A stretch of 12,428 bases of DNA from Bacteriovoracaceae bacterium (GTDB lineage: Bacteria > Bdellovibrionota > UBA1018): positions 1 through 12,428 of the forward strand of contig JAHFAC010000023.1 in assembly GCA_023250755.1 (NCBI GenBank). Reading direction: 5' to 3'. Position 1 is the first letter of the stretch, and the number at the start of each line of letters is the position of its first letter. This document shows, piece after piece, positions 5,844 to 12,428 of this stretch. The translations under genes were made by a program, and so were the position numbers. The notes under the pieces were generated by a model. It did not search any database and was not told the origin of the DNA. It saw nothing but the letters and a program-made list of their open reading frames with translations.

Positions 5844-8063
5844 TCAATAACGTTGTCGCATCAGAAAAGTGATCACTTCCTTCGCGCAATGGGCGCAGTA
5901 GCCCAGTCTTGCCTTCATGTTTTCAACGGTTTGCTGCGCCAGCTGGCTGCCTTCCTCGGACACGTCGGCTTCGCTATTATCATAAACCGTGAGCGCGGTA
6001 TGCATTTTTGTGAGGAGCGCTTTTTGGGACTCGTAATAATGTTTTTCAAGCCGCTGCCAAAATTCCGGAAACACCTTAGCATAAATGACCGGATCGCCTG
6101 GGTGATCCAGGGACCAGGCTCCCACCTGAGAGATGATGTTTTGCCTAAAAGCGTCCAGCTCAGCACCCTCTGCAGGGGCTTCGACGATTTTCTCGAACTC
6201 CCGGATGAGCGAAAGATCAGGGTCTTCGCTTTTACCAGTGATGGGATTTTTGATTTTTTCTTTCTTTAAAACCAGCGAAATATGAAGGACATATTTTTTA
6301 AGGAAGTCCTCCCACTGTCTTGAATCATAGAGACCCATTGAGTCCCTGACTTCTCGGTCCACCTTTGAGAGATATTCACTTCGGACCACATTGATGAAGT
6401 CCGCCGCATCGTGAAACCCATCTTTTACGTCTTGTTTCAAAAATTCGTACTCGGTGACTCGTTTGACGAATTCATCGAGCTCTCGAAGCACAGCGAGGGG
6501 AGAAAGGCAGTCGAATTCAGGATTTTGCGCGGCACTAAAAAGAATGGATTTAATTTCGCGAGCCGAGGCGCCCATTCTCCCTTCGTAATAAGGGATGTTC
6601 TGATACTCGTCCCTGATTTTTTTGAGCGAGGTGCGAAGCAGTTTACGGTCCTCGGGTGCAAGCGAAACAGGCATTTCGCCCGTGTCGTAAATCCTGGCTT
6701 TTTCAATCGGTGTAAGATTGGCGACGATGGAGCTGATATTGGGAGCGAAATTAATGCTATTGGGTTTTTTGAGGCGGGTGAGGATGGCCCAGAGCGCGAG
6801 TACCCAATCAGTGTGTGGAGCGACGTGTTTATCGGCTGAGACGTGAGTGATGTCGTGAGAGTAAATCTGAACTTCATCACTCACTGACAGAAGATAAGGT
6901 ACGCGGATGAGTTCAATCCTGGCTTTGAAGCTGGTAAAGTCCGGGAACTCTTTGAACGCATCCAGTTGTAGTTCATTGGTGGAGCCCAGAAGCACGGCAT
7001 CTAAATAAGCAATGGCTGAGCCCACGTTGATCGAGCCCGTTTCACATGCGATCAAAAGATATTTAAAGGTATCGATGGGCCGTTTAAGCAGGTCGCTGTA
7101 TTCGATCACTCCACGACTTCCGTCGACCAGATCCCCACTTAAGCTAAAGAGGTTCAGGCTTTGGAGGGCAGCCGGAAATGCGTTGATCGTTCGATTGAGG
7201 GTCAGCTGTTGGTACTGCGCGTCCACATGAAGTTGGGGCTCGATGGTGACCAGGCCCTCTCGGTAACGGATCGAGAAGAAAAAACGCTCGATTTGTACGT
7301 GCATCAGGACTTTTTTCAGGTCACCCCCATTGGAATTGAGGAGTGCTTCAAAAATTTCTCTACAGCGATGACAGAGCCCCCCCTTGGTGAGGTACTGGGG
7401 CAGTGCATTCCAAAGCTCAGTGGCTTTTTCGACACCCAGGACTCGTTCTAAAAATGGGCGACGCTGATTTTGAGGCAGAATCAGAAAAGGATGGTCTTTT
7501 AGGTCACACGGAATTCGTGTCAACACGTCTTCGTCAGGAAGCTTAGCGTAGCTTTGCACGGATTCTTTGGTTTGAGGATAGTTGCTGATCCCAATTCCGC
7601 CTTTCGTGAGGCGTTCGACCGGAAAAACCCAGTTCAAGGTGTAAACCGCGCCTTCGGGTTCTTGGGAGTAGCGTTCCATTCCCGACATAATGGCGTGGAT
7701 GAGGGAGCTTTTGGCGCTCCCGTTGGGGCCATGGAGTAGGAGTAGTTTGTTATTCACGCCCTGGCGATGAAAAGTCTTAAGAGCACGGTAGATTTGATTC
7801 TGAGCGGTTTCTTGGCCGATCACTTTTCGTGCGCCATTTTCGATGGGTTGATCAAAGAGCTTGAAGCGGTCTTGGACCTTTCCGAAATGGTCCATCATGT
7901 CGCAGGTGTATTTAGCAGAGCTTCGGAGCTGGAGAGCTGGTTGCTCAGCCGCCAGAGCGAGGTATTCTTCAAACGAAAGAATGCGTCGATTGCTTTCGAA
8001 TTGTTTTCGCATGGCTTGGTCCATGAGCTTCAAAAGTTCTTGAGTCGTTTTTTCAGTTGCCAT
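5844..8063 (-). CDS. prkA: PrkA-family AAA+ serine protein kinase
   Basis: A 739-residue cytoplasmic protein of the PrkA/YeaG family, which have an AAA+ domain followed by a kinase-like C-terminal domain and act in stress, starvation or sporulation responses. Walker A is GPNGSAKSS (112-120), after KVIGQETAQNQIYRAL (80-95), typical of PrkA. SRGVIEYSDLLKRP (316-329) follows, then GSTNELQ (360-366). The family motif GRMGASAREIKSIL lies at 495-508, and KEKIKNPITG (601-610) marks the C-terminal domain. Two CxxC pairs are present: CHRC (231-234) and CAHC (723-726). It is about 95-105 residues longer than E. coli YeaG or B. subtilis PrkA, as I recall their lengths. The usual neighbours YeaH and SpoVR are not in this window. 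Instead it sits 54 bases after a nucleotidase lipoprotein gene and 39 bases before a pseudouridine synthase gene, all on the same strand. The start is the first ATG after an in-frame stop, with a modest purine-rich stretch upstream. Some PrkA proteins have been reported to behave as proteases, so kinase activity is not certain. Confidence 0.92.
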   Translation of the reverse strand: MATEKTTQELLKLMDQAMRKQFESNRRILSFEEYLALAAEQPALQLRSSAKYTCDMMDHFGKVQDRFKLFDQPIENGARKVIGQETAQNQIYRALKTFHRQGVNNKLLLLHGPNGSAKSSLIHAIMSGMERYSQEPEGAVYTLNWVFPVERLTKGGIGISNYPQTKESVQSYAKLPDEDVLTRIPCDLKDHPFLILPQNQRRPFLERVLGVEKATELWNALPQYLTKGGLCHRCREIFEALLNSNGGDLKKVLMHVQIERFFFSIRYREGLVTIEPQLHVDAQYQQLTLNRTINAFPAALQSLNLFSLSGDLVDGSRGVIEYSDLLKRPIDTFKYLLIACETGSINVGSAIAYLDAVLLGSTNELQLDAFKEFPDFTSFKARIELIRVPYLLSVSDEVQIYSHDITHVSADKHVAPHTDWVLALWAILTRLKKPNSINFAPNISSIVANLTPIEKARIYDTGEMPVSLAPEDRKLLRTSLKKIRDEYQNIPYYEGRMGASAREIKSILFSAAQNPEFDCLSPLAVLRELDEFVKRVTEYEFLKQDVKDGFHDAADFINVVRSEYLSKVDREVRDSMGLYDSRQWEDFLKKYVLHISLVLKKEKIKNPITGKSEDPDLSLIREFEKIVEAPAEGAELDAFRQNIISQVGAWSLDHPGDPVIYAKVFPEFWQRLEKHYYESQKALLTKMHTALTVYDNSEADVSEEGSQLAQQTVENMKARLGYCAHCAKEVITFLMRQRY

Positions 8064-8117
8064 ATCCCATCAGTTTACCCCCAAATGAAGGTGAACTGAA
8101 ACTGAGAAAAGGAGCTA

Positions 8118-10043
8118 TTATTTTTTGAGCTGTTTTCTCTTTGTTTTGGCGTGTTTTGAGCGGCTAAGTTCAATCCTGATCCGGGGGTTTCTGGGATCAA
8201 CCAGGGGACGGTCCGGAGAATTGAGGGTCCCTGCTCGTATAAGAAATTCTTCGACTGCGTCTCGAATGGTGCCTCCTGCGTTCAGGAGAATGCGTTCTTT
8301 GGGAATCTGCGCCATAAACCAACCCATATCGTCTCCGCCACTGACCAGAAAATCTGGGATTGCCACCGTATAGAGTTTCGAGTCATTTAAGGGCGGGTTA
8401 GCCCGAGAGCCCTTTTTAAGTTTTACACTTTTAAGCTTTACGTCAATGAGGCGGTTGATTTCCCAAGGTTCAGTTTTTCCGTTTTGGTTGAGATCAGTGG
8501 TTGGGGCATCTGCTTCTAAATTCAAGACGCGAAGCTGAAGTCCAGCGACCGGAAAGTAACCCCGTGGGCCGCTTTCGGCGATTCGGAGAAGTAATTTCAG
8601 TTCTTTTCCAGTCAGAGTCAGACGAGAAGTCGCGTTATCAAAAGGCAGAGTTCGAAAAAGATCTCCATAAGTAATGGGTCCACTTTCAAAAGGAGCGCGA
8701 ATGCCGCCTGGGTTCATCAGAGCGACGTCAGCATGGATTTTCTCTCGAATGGCGTCGGCAATGAGATTGCCAGCCTCAGACTCTGCTGTGCGTGTAGGTT
8801 GAATCGGACGTATTGCTTGGGCGAGCACGCGGCTCTTGGCTTGCGCGGTTTTTCGAAAAACAGGTTCCAGGAGATCCGCAGTTTTAGACTCTGGCTCAAT
8901 AGCGTGACCGTGGAGCCGTGGCGTGATGAGTGCCCCCCGGCCGTTCAAAGGAGGAGGACGATCGCCATTGCAGTCTCCTTGATTTTCAAAAATCTTGGGA
9001 CAAATCGGAATCGGGCCTTCGATTCGGGTTCGATCTTTGAGCAGTTTCTTTTGAGTCCAATCGTAAGTGAGATAAAGCAAGTTGTAGTATTGATTGTACG
9101 CTCCTCCTTGGATGACAGGCACTCCTCCTGTCCCCGCGGTTCTGCCTACCCAATGATGAACGATTTGGTGACTGTGTCCTGAGACCACAGCATCCACGGC
9201 TCCTTCTGGGAGCGAGTTGAGAAAAGAGACTAATTCTTCTTTTGGGTCGCAATCTCCTTGGGGATCCGAGGGTTTATGAAAGATCGAATTTGAGTTGACT
9301 CGTCCTGAGTTACATTTCAATCCCACGTGAGCTAAGACAAGAATCAACTGTGCCCCTTCTTTGCGCAGGGCCTCGGCCTCTCTCAGGGTGGATTCGCGTA
9401 AATTCGAAAATTCTAGTGAGGCGACAAACTCGGGACGAGTGGTCGTGGGTGTTTCTAGTGTGCTGAGACCGATCACTCCGACTTTGAGTCGTCCGCCAGG
9501 GGTCAAGAGAAGGTGGCGAAAGGTATTGGGGAATGCGGGCATCTGGCCAGTGGATTTTTCGAGAATATTTGCGGCTAAATAGGGGTATTTTGCTTCACTC
9601 ATCCTAACTTTGAGTGCTTCGAGTCCAAAGTCAAACTCATGATTGCCGACAGCGGCGGCATTGACTCCGATCGCATTAAGCAATTGTACGACCGGTGCCC
9701 CTTTTTCTAGATTACTTTCGATGGAGCCCTGGAATTCGTCTCCTGCGTCGAGCAGTAGGAAATGATTTCCGAACTGCGAACGAAGAATCGCAGCATGGCG
9801 CGCGAGGATCGGCGCACCACCGCGCTGGTAGGGGATGGGTTCAATGCCTGGGGCTTCTCGTGTTTTTGCGTCTTGTGCGGCTAATGAACCGTGAAAATCA
9901 TTGATTCCCATGACTACCAGGGTTTCAAGATCGTGTTTCAGCGGGTTAGCCGTCAGATCCGAGGGAAGTTTCTGTGTGCTGGAGCAGGAAAAAAGAAGGG
10001 TTATGGCGAGTGCTGCCGAAATAAACTTAAAAAAAGGGGCCAT
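8118..10043 (-). CDS. UshA-like 5'-nucleotidase / metallophosphatase lipoprotein
   Basis: A 641-residue protein. The N-terminus has a hydrophobic stretch ending in the lipobox LFSC (C20), so it is predicted to be a lipid-anchored envelope protein. The metallophosphatase domain has NDFHG (D49, H51), DAGDEFQG (D102), GNHEFDFG (N134, H135), LAHVG (H239) and SGHSHQ (H290, H292). The C-terminal nucleotidase domain has ESEAGNLIADAI (421-432), MNPGGIRAPF (443-452), TYGDLFRTLPFDN (458-470) and FLVSGGDDMGWF (565-576). Its likely role is hydrolysis of nucleotides outside the inner membrane. A loop DLNQNGKTEPWE (517-528) fits the EF-hand calcium-binding pattern DxNxNGxxxxxE and lies inside the nucleotidase domain. 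The C-terminus is strongly basic (about 628-641). It is a distant paralogue of the plus-strand nucleotidase at 2717-4864. It appears to head an operon with prkA and the pseudouridine synthase. No clear Shine-Dalgarno sequence precedes the ATG. Confidence 0.92.
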   Translation of the reverse strand: MAPFFKFISAALAITLLFSCSSTQKLPSDLTANPLKHDLETLVVMGINDFHGSLAAQDAKTREAPGIEPIPYQRGGAPILARHAAILRSQFGNHFLLLDAGDEFQGSIESNLEKGAPVVQLLNAIGVNAAAVGNHEFDFGLEALKVRMSEAKYPYLAANILEKSTGQMPAFPNTFRHLLLTPGGRLKVGVIGLSTLETPTTTRPEFVASLEFSNLRESTLREAEALRKEGAQLILVLAHVGLKCNSGRVNSNSIFHKPSDPQGDCDPKEELVSFLNSLPEGAVDAVVSGHSHQIVHHWVGRTAGTGGVPVIQGGAYNQYYNLLYLTYDWTQKKLLKDRTRIEGPIPICPKIFENQGDCNGDRPPPLNGRGALITPRLHGHAIEPESKTADLLEPVFRKTAQAKSRVLAQAIRPIQPTRTAESEAGNLIADAIREKIHADVALMNPGGIRAPFESGPITYGDLFRTLPFDNATSRLTLTGKELKLLLRIAESGPRGYFPVAGLQLRVLNLEADAPTTDLNQNGKTEPWEINRLIDVKLKSVKLKKGSRANPPLNDSKLYTVAIPDFLVSGGDDMGWFMAQIPKERILLNAGGTIRDAVEEFLIRAGTLNSPDRPLVDPRNPRIRIELSRSKHAKTKRKQLKK

Positions 10044-10051
10044 CTAATTTT

Positions 10052-10076
10052 CAGAAGCTGGGGACACCCGCTTCTG
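10052..10076 (-). other. Hairpin in the leader of the nucleotidase lipoprotein gene
   Basis: CAGAAGC (10052-10058) pairs with GCTTCTG (10070-10076), and an inner GGG/CCC pairing is possible across a small bulge. It ends nine bases before the ATG, in the place of the missing ribosome binding site, so it could affect translation. There is no evidence beyond the pairing. Confidence 0.35.
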
Positions 10077-10284
10077 CTCCATGATCCAATGCGCTCGCGT
10101 CGTCCATGGATTACCTGGTGCCGGGTTTGAAATCAAGGATAAGGATTTGGCCCTCCCAGCGTCAAACGATTGCCAGATCAGAATTCCCCCATTCAGAATT
10201 TCCTCAAATGCTGCGAAGTCTGCTTTCTTTTTTCCAAGACCATGCCTAGAATTTAAATAAGAGCTGTTTCAGAAAGCAGCCCTT

Positions 10285-10290
10285 AAGGAG
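10285..10290 (+). promoter_or_regulatory. Ribosome binding site for the 355-residue protein
   Basis: AAGGAG lies eight bases before the ATG at 10299 and fixes this start. GCTG/CAGC arms just upstream (about 10263-10281) could form a weak imperfect hairpin. Confidence 0.75.
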
Positions 10291-10298
10291 AAACGCTT

Positions 10299-11366
10299 AT
10301 GCGCAGGATGCGCGACTTTCCGTGGCGTTACGTGTTTTGGCCGAGTCTGGTAGCCGGAATCGGTTGGGTGGTTTATATTCAGTTGAATTTGCCTCTCGTG
10401 CCTACTCCCCCTGGACAAGACTTGAGTTCAAAGGGGCCGTCACAGGCTCCAGAGGCAGAAGAAGGAAAATCAGAAAAACAGATAACAGAGGCAATGCCCG
10501 AAGCGAAGGTCCACAAAAAAGAGCATGCTATGGACACTGCAACACGGGAGCCCGCCTCTTCTCCACATGAGCCCCAAGTTGCCGAGTCCACCGAAGGCGT
10601 TCCGGTGGAAGTGCCGGTCGGCGCCAAAAAAAACATGAAATCAAAATTAGGGCTTAAACAGTTAGGCGAGCTCGCAGCTTCTAAGGTTTCAGAAAATCCA
10701 GAAAAGGGCGTACCCACCCCTTGTGCAAAGTTGGAATACCGTGGCCATGGGCCGGGTATGGCAATCCTCACCCAAGAGCAGTGGGACAAGGTGATGAGTG
10801 AGTTTCATTGGGCCAAAAACCATTTGCTGGCTTGGCTACGAGAGAATAAAAAATCGTTTTCGGATTCGACTTACGCCGAAATGGAAAAGCAGGTTCAGAG
10901 TTTGAAAGTCCAAAGACCCCCCACACTGGACGAACCTGATCTCGCCTGGCGAGGAGTAGGAGTTTGGACCCACGATGACACTGGCGCTCCTTTGGTTCGC
11001 TTGGGAGGAGGATTTCCTCTTCTCGTCGAAAAAAATCAAGCCCGAGCCCGATTTGAATTAGCCAGATTGCTGGCGCAAGCATGGACTCCGTGCGAGTTAA
11101 ATAGAATAAGTGTAACTCATCCATGGAATCCTTTGCTCCAGTGTTTACAAATCACAGGGCAAAATGGATGCAGCGCCGGGAGTTATTCAGAAGAGGCATG
11201 GGCTGTTTCATCCACTCTGGCCGCTCATGTGGCTGATCCAGGATGCGTGGTCCCGGCTTTTCATGAGTCTGCACTGTCTGCGTGCATGAAAAGTATTCCG
11301 CTTGCTAGTCCTACCAATGAAAGCGCACAGTCTCCAGCCGTGTCTTGGAAGGAGGCTCGCCGATGA
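10299..11366 (+). CDS. Membrane-anchored protein of unknown function, first of a coupled pair
   Basis: 355 residues; I do not recognise the family. A short basic N-terminus (MRRMR) precedes one hydrophobic segment (about 11-32) that looks like an uncleaved signal anchor, so the rest should face the periplasm. A Pro-, Glu- and Lys-rich low-complexity linker runs from about 35 to 115. A probably folded domain follows (about 137-335) with six cysteines (C142, C265, C282, C291, C316, C329), an even number that would allow disulphides. Its most regular parts are VRLGGGFPLLV (233-243), ARFELARLLAQAW (250-262) followed by TPCEL, and SYSEEAWAVSSTLAAH (295-310). FELAR occupies the shape of a zincin HExxH helix without the histidines, which is only a resemblance. 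The strong ribosome binding site gives the start. It overlaps the next gene by ATGA, so the two products are made together. Confidence 0.8.
   Translation: MRRMRDFPWRYVFWPSLVAGIGWVVYIQLNLPLVPTPPGQDLSSKGPSQAPEAEEGKSEKQITEAMPEAKVHKKEHAMDTATREPASSPHEPQVAESTEGVPVEVPVGAKKNMKSKLGLKQLGELAASKVSENPEKGVPTPCAKLEYRGHGPGMAILTQEQWDKVMSEFHWAKNHLLAWLRENKKSFSDSTYAEMEKQVQSLKVQRPPTLDEPDLAWRGVGVWTHDDTGAPLVRLGGGFPLLVEKNQARARFELARLLAQAWTPCELNRISVTHPWNPLLQCLQITGQNGCSAGSYSEEAWAVSSTLAAHVADPGCVVPAFHESALSACMKSIPLASPTNESAQSPAVSWKEARR
11349..11355 (+). promoter_or_regulatory. Ribosome binding site deciding the start of the small exported protein
   Basis: AAGGAGG lies seven bases before the ATG at 11363. It rules out the in-frame TTG at 11345, which would put the Shine-Dalgarno inside the gene. 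Confidence 0.8.
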
Positions 11367-11956
11367 AGTTTATTACCATTCTTAGTTTTCTATTAAGTTG
11401 CTCAGGATGCTTAAGCGCACAAAATCACCCTAGTTTAGAGGCACTGGAGCAAATGAAGGGCGTTTCTCCTCTGGTCGAGGGTTATATTGAATATGGAGGT
11501 CCTGAAGAACGCTGGATGGGTCCTTCTTCACTCATGATTCACGTCTTGGCAAAAGAAGGCACTCTGGCTCAAATCACGGTTTCGGGCCCAAACTTTGTCG
11601 AACCCATTGAAATGCCCCCCACCCCTGCGCGCACGCTGGCGTCTTCGGGGATGTCAGTAGAAATGGCGCGTGACCATTTAAAAAATCTTGCGGGAGCGAT
11701 AGCACAAGATGAGTCTCCTTTTCAGGGGTGTCTTTCACCTTTGCGTGTTCGGATGATCCACGCCAATGGTGCGGTAGAAGAGAAGCAGGGCTGTCGATCA
11801 CAAAAGGGGTGGCCCGGACTTACCAATCAAATAGCCAGCCAAATGATGGCAGTCGCTTCCTCTACCGCTGCACCCAATGCTTTTTCTGAAAAAACTCCGG
11901 AGGGTTCAACTCAGGCTCCAGATCGGATCCCCGCTGGAATTGAGCCCAAGAAGTGA
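11363..11956 (+). CDS. Small exported protein or lipoprotein of unknown function, second of a coupled pair
   Basis: 197 residues from the ATG at 11363. The N-terminus MKFITILSFLLSCSGCLSAQ is a signal sequence. LLSC (C13) resembles a lipobox, but cleavage by signal peptidase I after LSA (residue 19) is equally possible. The mature part has two cysteines flanking a basic segment (GCLSPLRVRM ... KQGCRSQKGW), which may form a disulphide, and a Pro/Ser/Ala-rich C-terminus. No known family is recognised. Its start overlaps the stop of the 355-residue protein (ATGA, 11363-11366), so the pair is translationally coupled and may act together outside the inner membrane. Function is unknown. Confidence 0.78.
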   Translation: MKFITILSFLLSCSGCLSAQNHPSLEALEQMKGVSPLVEGYIEYGGPEERWMGPSSLMIHVLAKEGTLAQITVSGPNFVEPIEMPPTPARTLASSGMSVEMARDHLKNLAGAIAQDESPFQGCLSPLRVRMIHANGAVEEKQGCRSQKGWPGLTNQIASQMMAVASSTAAPNAFSEKTPEGSTQAPDRIPAGIEPKK

Positions 11957-11959
11957 GAA

Positions 11960-11975
11960 AACCCATCCATGGGTT
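11960..11975 (-). terminator. Weak terminator-like hairpin between convergent genes
   Basis: AACCCA and TGGGTT pair around a four-base loop. On the minus strand the stem is followed by a short T-rich run, which would suit the end of the exonuclease transcript. On the plus strand there is no T-run. The stem is only six base pairs, so this is tentative. Confidence 0.3.
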
Positions 11976-12093
11976 CCCTGCGTTCTCCTGTCCGTGGATT
12001 AGTTAGATAGTACAAGCTTCGAGCCAGCTGTCACTGCTCGGCGCGTTAAGTGTGTAAGTTATTTTGAGTGAACCCAGAGGGCCGGTACGCTGG

Positions 12094-12119
12094 AGTCTCA
12101 GTTCCACTGAACTGAGACT
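12094..12119. repeat. Perfect 11-bp inverted repeat spanning the exonuclease stop codon
   Basis: AGTCTCAGTTC (12094-12104) and GAACTGAGACT (12109-12119) are exact reverse complements around the four-base loop CACT. The TGA stop of the exonuclease (12098-12100) lies inside one arm. Neither strand has a T-tract after the stem, so it is not a standard intrinsic terminator. It could stabilise the 3' end of the message or be a protein site. Confidence 0.7.
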
Positions 12120-12428
12120 TCGACTGGATTGTTCTCGGAGCGCTGAATCCGTATGAACCCGTTTTGCCTTCCGAACTGAAAGATATCGCGTGTGACACGA
12201 ACGTCTTGGATGCAATAGTCAATGATCTTTTGAATTTGTCCGCTCTTCCACCATTCGACGGCTTGAAGACCATCTGCGGATTTACCCACACCCAGCGTGC
12301 CACGAGCCACAGCTTCCAGCTTTAGGTAACGTTGACGCGTGAGGGCCTCGATGTCGTACATAATGTCAAAAACATCGAGTTTTTTTGGGTTTAAGCCATA
12401 GGGCGCCAAGACGGGCAGGTCAAATCCA
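12098..12428 (-). CDS. RNase H-fold 3'-5' exonuclease (DEDDy type), C-terminal part
   Basis: The frame is open to the right window edge, so the N-terminus is missing; the apparent TTG start at 12409 is internal. Upstream of it the protein reads GFDLPVL (bases 12409-12427), the exonuclease motif II with its aspartate at 12419-12421. About 70 residues later comes YCIQDVRVT (Y at 12215-12217, D at 12203-12205), the YxxxD motif III of DEDDy nucleases. Between them lie FDIMYDI, LEAVARGTLG and KSADGLQAVEWW, as in RNase H-like exonuclease domains of the YprB or RNase_H_2 kind. It ends soon after motif III, so the nuclease domain is C-terminal. Motif I (DxE) and anything before it are outside the window, so a fusion, for example to a helicase, cannot be excluded. 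A perfect hairpin covers its stop codon. Confidence 0.8.
   Translation of the reverse strand, partial: GFDLPVLAPYGLNPKKLDVFDIMYDIEALTRQRYLKLEAVARGTLGVGKSADGLQAVEWWKSGQIQKIIDYCIQDVRVTRDIFQFGRQNGFIRIQRSENNPVEVSVQWN

Larger units (their letters stand above)
10044..10298. promoter_or_regulatory. Divergent intergenic region between the lipoprotein gene and the unknown exported pair
   Basis: These 255 bases must carry the promoters for both directions. Apart from the hairpin at 10052-10076 and the ribosome binding site at 10285-10290, I see only short direct repeats of TCAGAATT and an AT-rich stretch around 10249-10260. No credible ORF or RNA gene is visible, and I cannot place a -35/-10 pair with confidence. 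Confidence 0.4.

Noticed and set aside
5415..6269. A long plus-strand ORF of 284 codons
   Set aside because: It runs antisense across the end of prkA and most of the pseudouridine synthase gene, both of which have clear family motifs. Its translation has no recognisable domain, and no ribosome binding site was identified.
6411..6839. Plus-strand ORF of 142 codons, with further plus-strand ORFs up to 8099
   Set aside because: They are antisense shadows of prkA; codon bias of the real gene keeps the opposite frame open.
8064..8117. Possible terminator between the nucleotidase lipoprotein gene and prkA
   Set aside because: Only a four-base AGCT/AGCT pairing is available and no T-run follows a real stem, so read-through into prkA is more likely.
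8733..9182. Plus-strand ORF of 149 codons
   Set aside because: It lies antisense to the nucleotidase lipoprotein gene and shows no motif.
11345..11362. TTG start giving a six-residue longer small exported protein
   Set aside because: The strong AAGGAGG at 11349-11355 is placed correctly only for the ATG at 11363, which also gives a normal signal sequence.
12003..12215. Minus-strand frame whose end reads like plausible protein downstream of the exonuclease stop
   Set aside because: It would require a frameshift from the exonuclease frame within or before the hairpin. The exonuclease already ends shortly after motif III as expected for the family, and no slippery sequence is evident. I treat it as chance.

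Overview
The window reads as an ordinary chromosomal stretch of a Gram-negative bacterium with roughly 50% GC. It is gene-dense and has no rRNA, tRNA, insertion sequence, phage gene or CRISPR array that I can see. The mix of a PrkA-type AAA+ kinase, two UshA-like exported 5'-nucleotidases (one a lipoprotein), small exported cysteine-containing proteins of unknown family and a free-standing DEDDy exonuclease would fit a Bdellovibrio-like or other deltaproteobacterial-type genome. That placement is an impression from gene content, not a demonstrated assignment.

Layout, left to right. (1) Bases 1-1357, plus strand: the C-terminal part of a cation diffusion facilitator, translationally coupled through ATGA to a HAD-IIB phosphatase. 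(2) 1354-2511, minus strand: an AAA_14/DUF4143 ATPase whose stop codon overlaps that of the phosphatase. A perfect 12-bp inverted repeat sits just before its start codon. (3) 2512-2716: a divergent, AT-rich control region with inverted and direct repeats. (4) 2717-4864, plus: a 715-residue exported UshA-like metallophosphatase. Its Pro/Ala-rich tail is encoded antisense to the 3' end of the next gene. (5) 10043 to 4761, minus: three genes in one direction, a UshA-like lipoprotein (641 aa), PrkA (739 aa) and an RluA-family pseudouridine synthase (347 aa), with gaps of 54 and 39 bases, probably co-transcribed. (6) 10044-10298: a divergent intergenic region. (7) 10299-11956, plus: a membrane-anchored protein and a small exported protein or lipoprotein, overlapping by ATGA, both of unknown function. 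(8) 12428-12098, minus: the C-terminal half of a DEDDy RNase H-fold exonuclease, running off the window, with a perfect 11-bp hairpin spanning its stop codon.

Working together: the two nucleotidases would act outside the inner membrane, releasing nucleosides and phosphate from nucleotides. PrkA and the pseudouridine synthase act in the cytoplasm, and their link to the nucleotidase upstream is only positional. The transporter and HAD phosphatase form a separate small operon.

I do not see a clearly new multi-gene system. The strongest leads are the perfect operator-like palindrome at the DUF4143 ATPase start, the overprinted tail between the nucleotidase and rluA-type genes, the coupled pair of unrecognised exported proteins, and the hairpin over the exonuclease stop codon.
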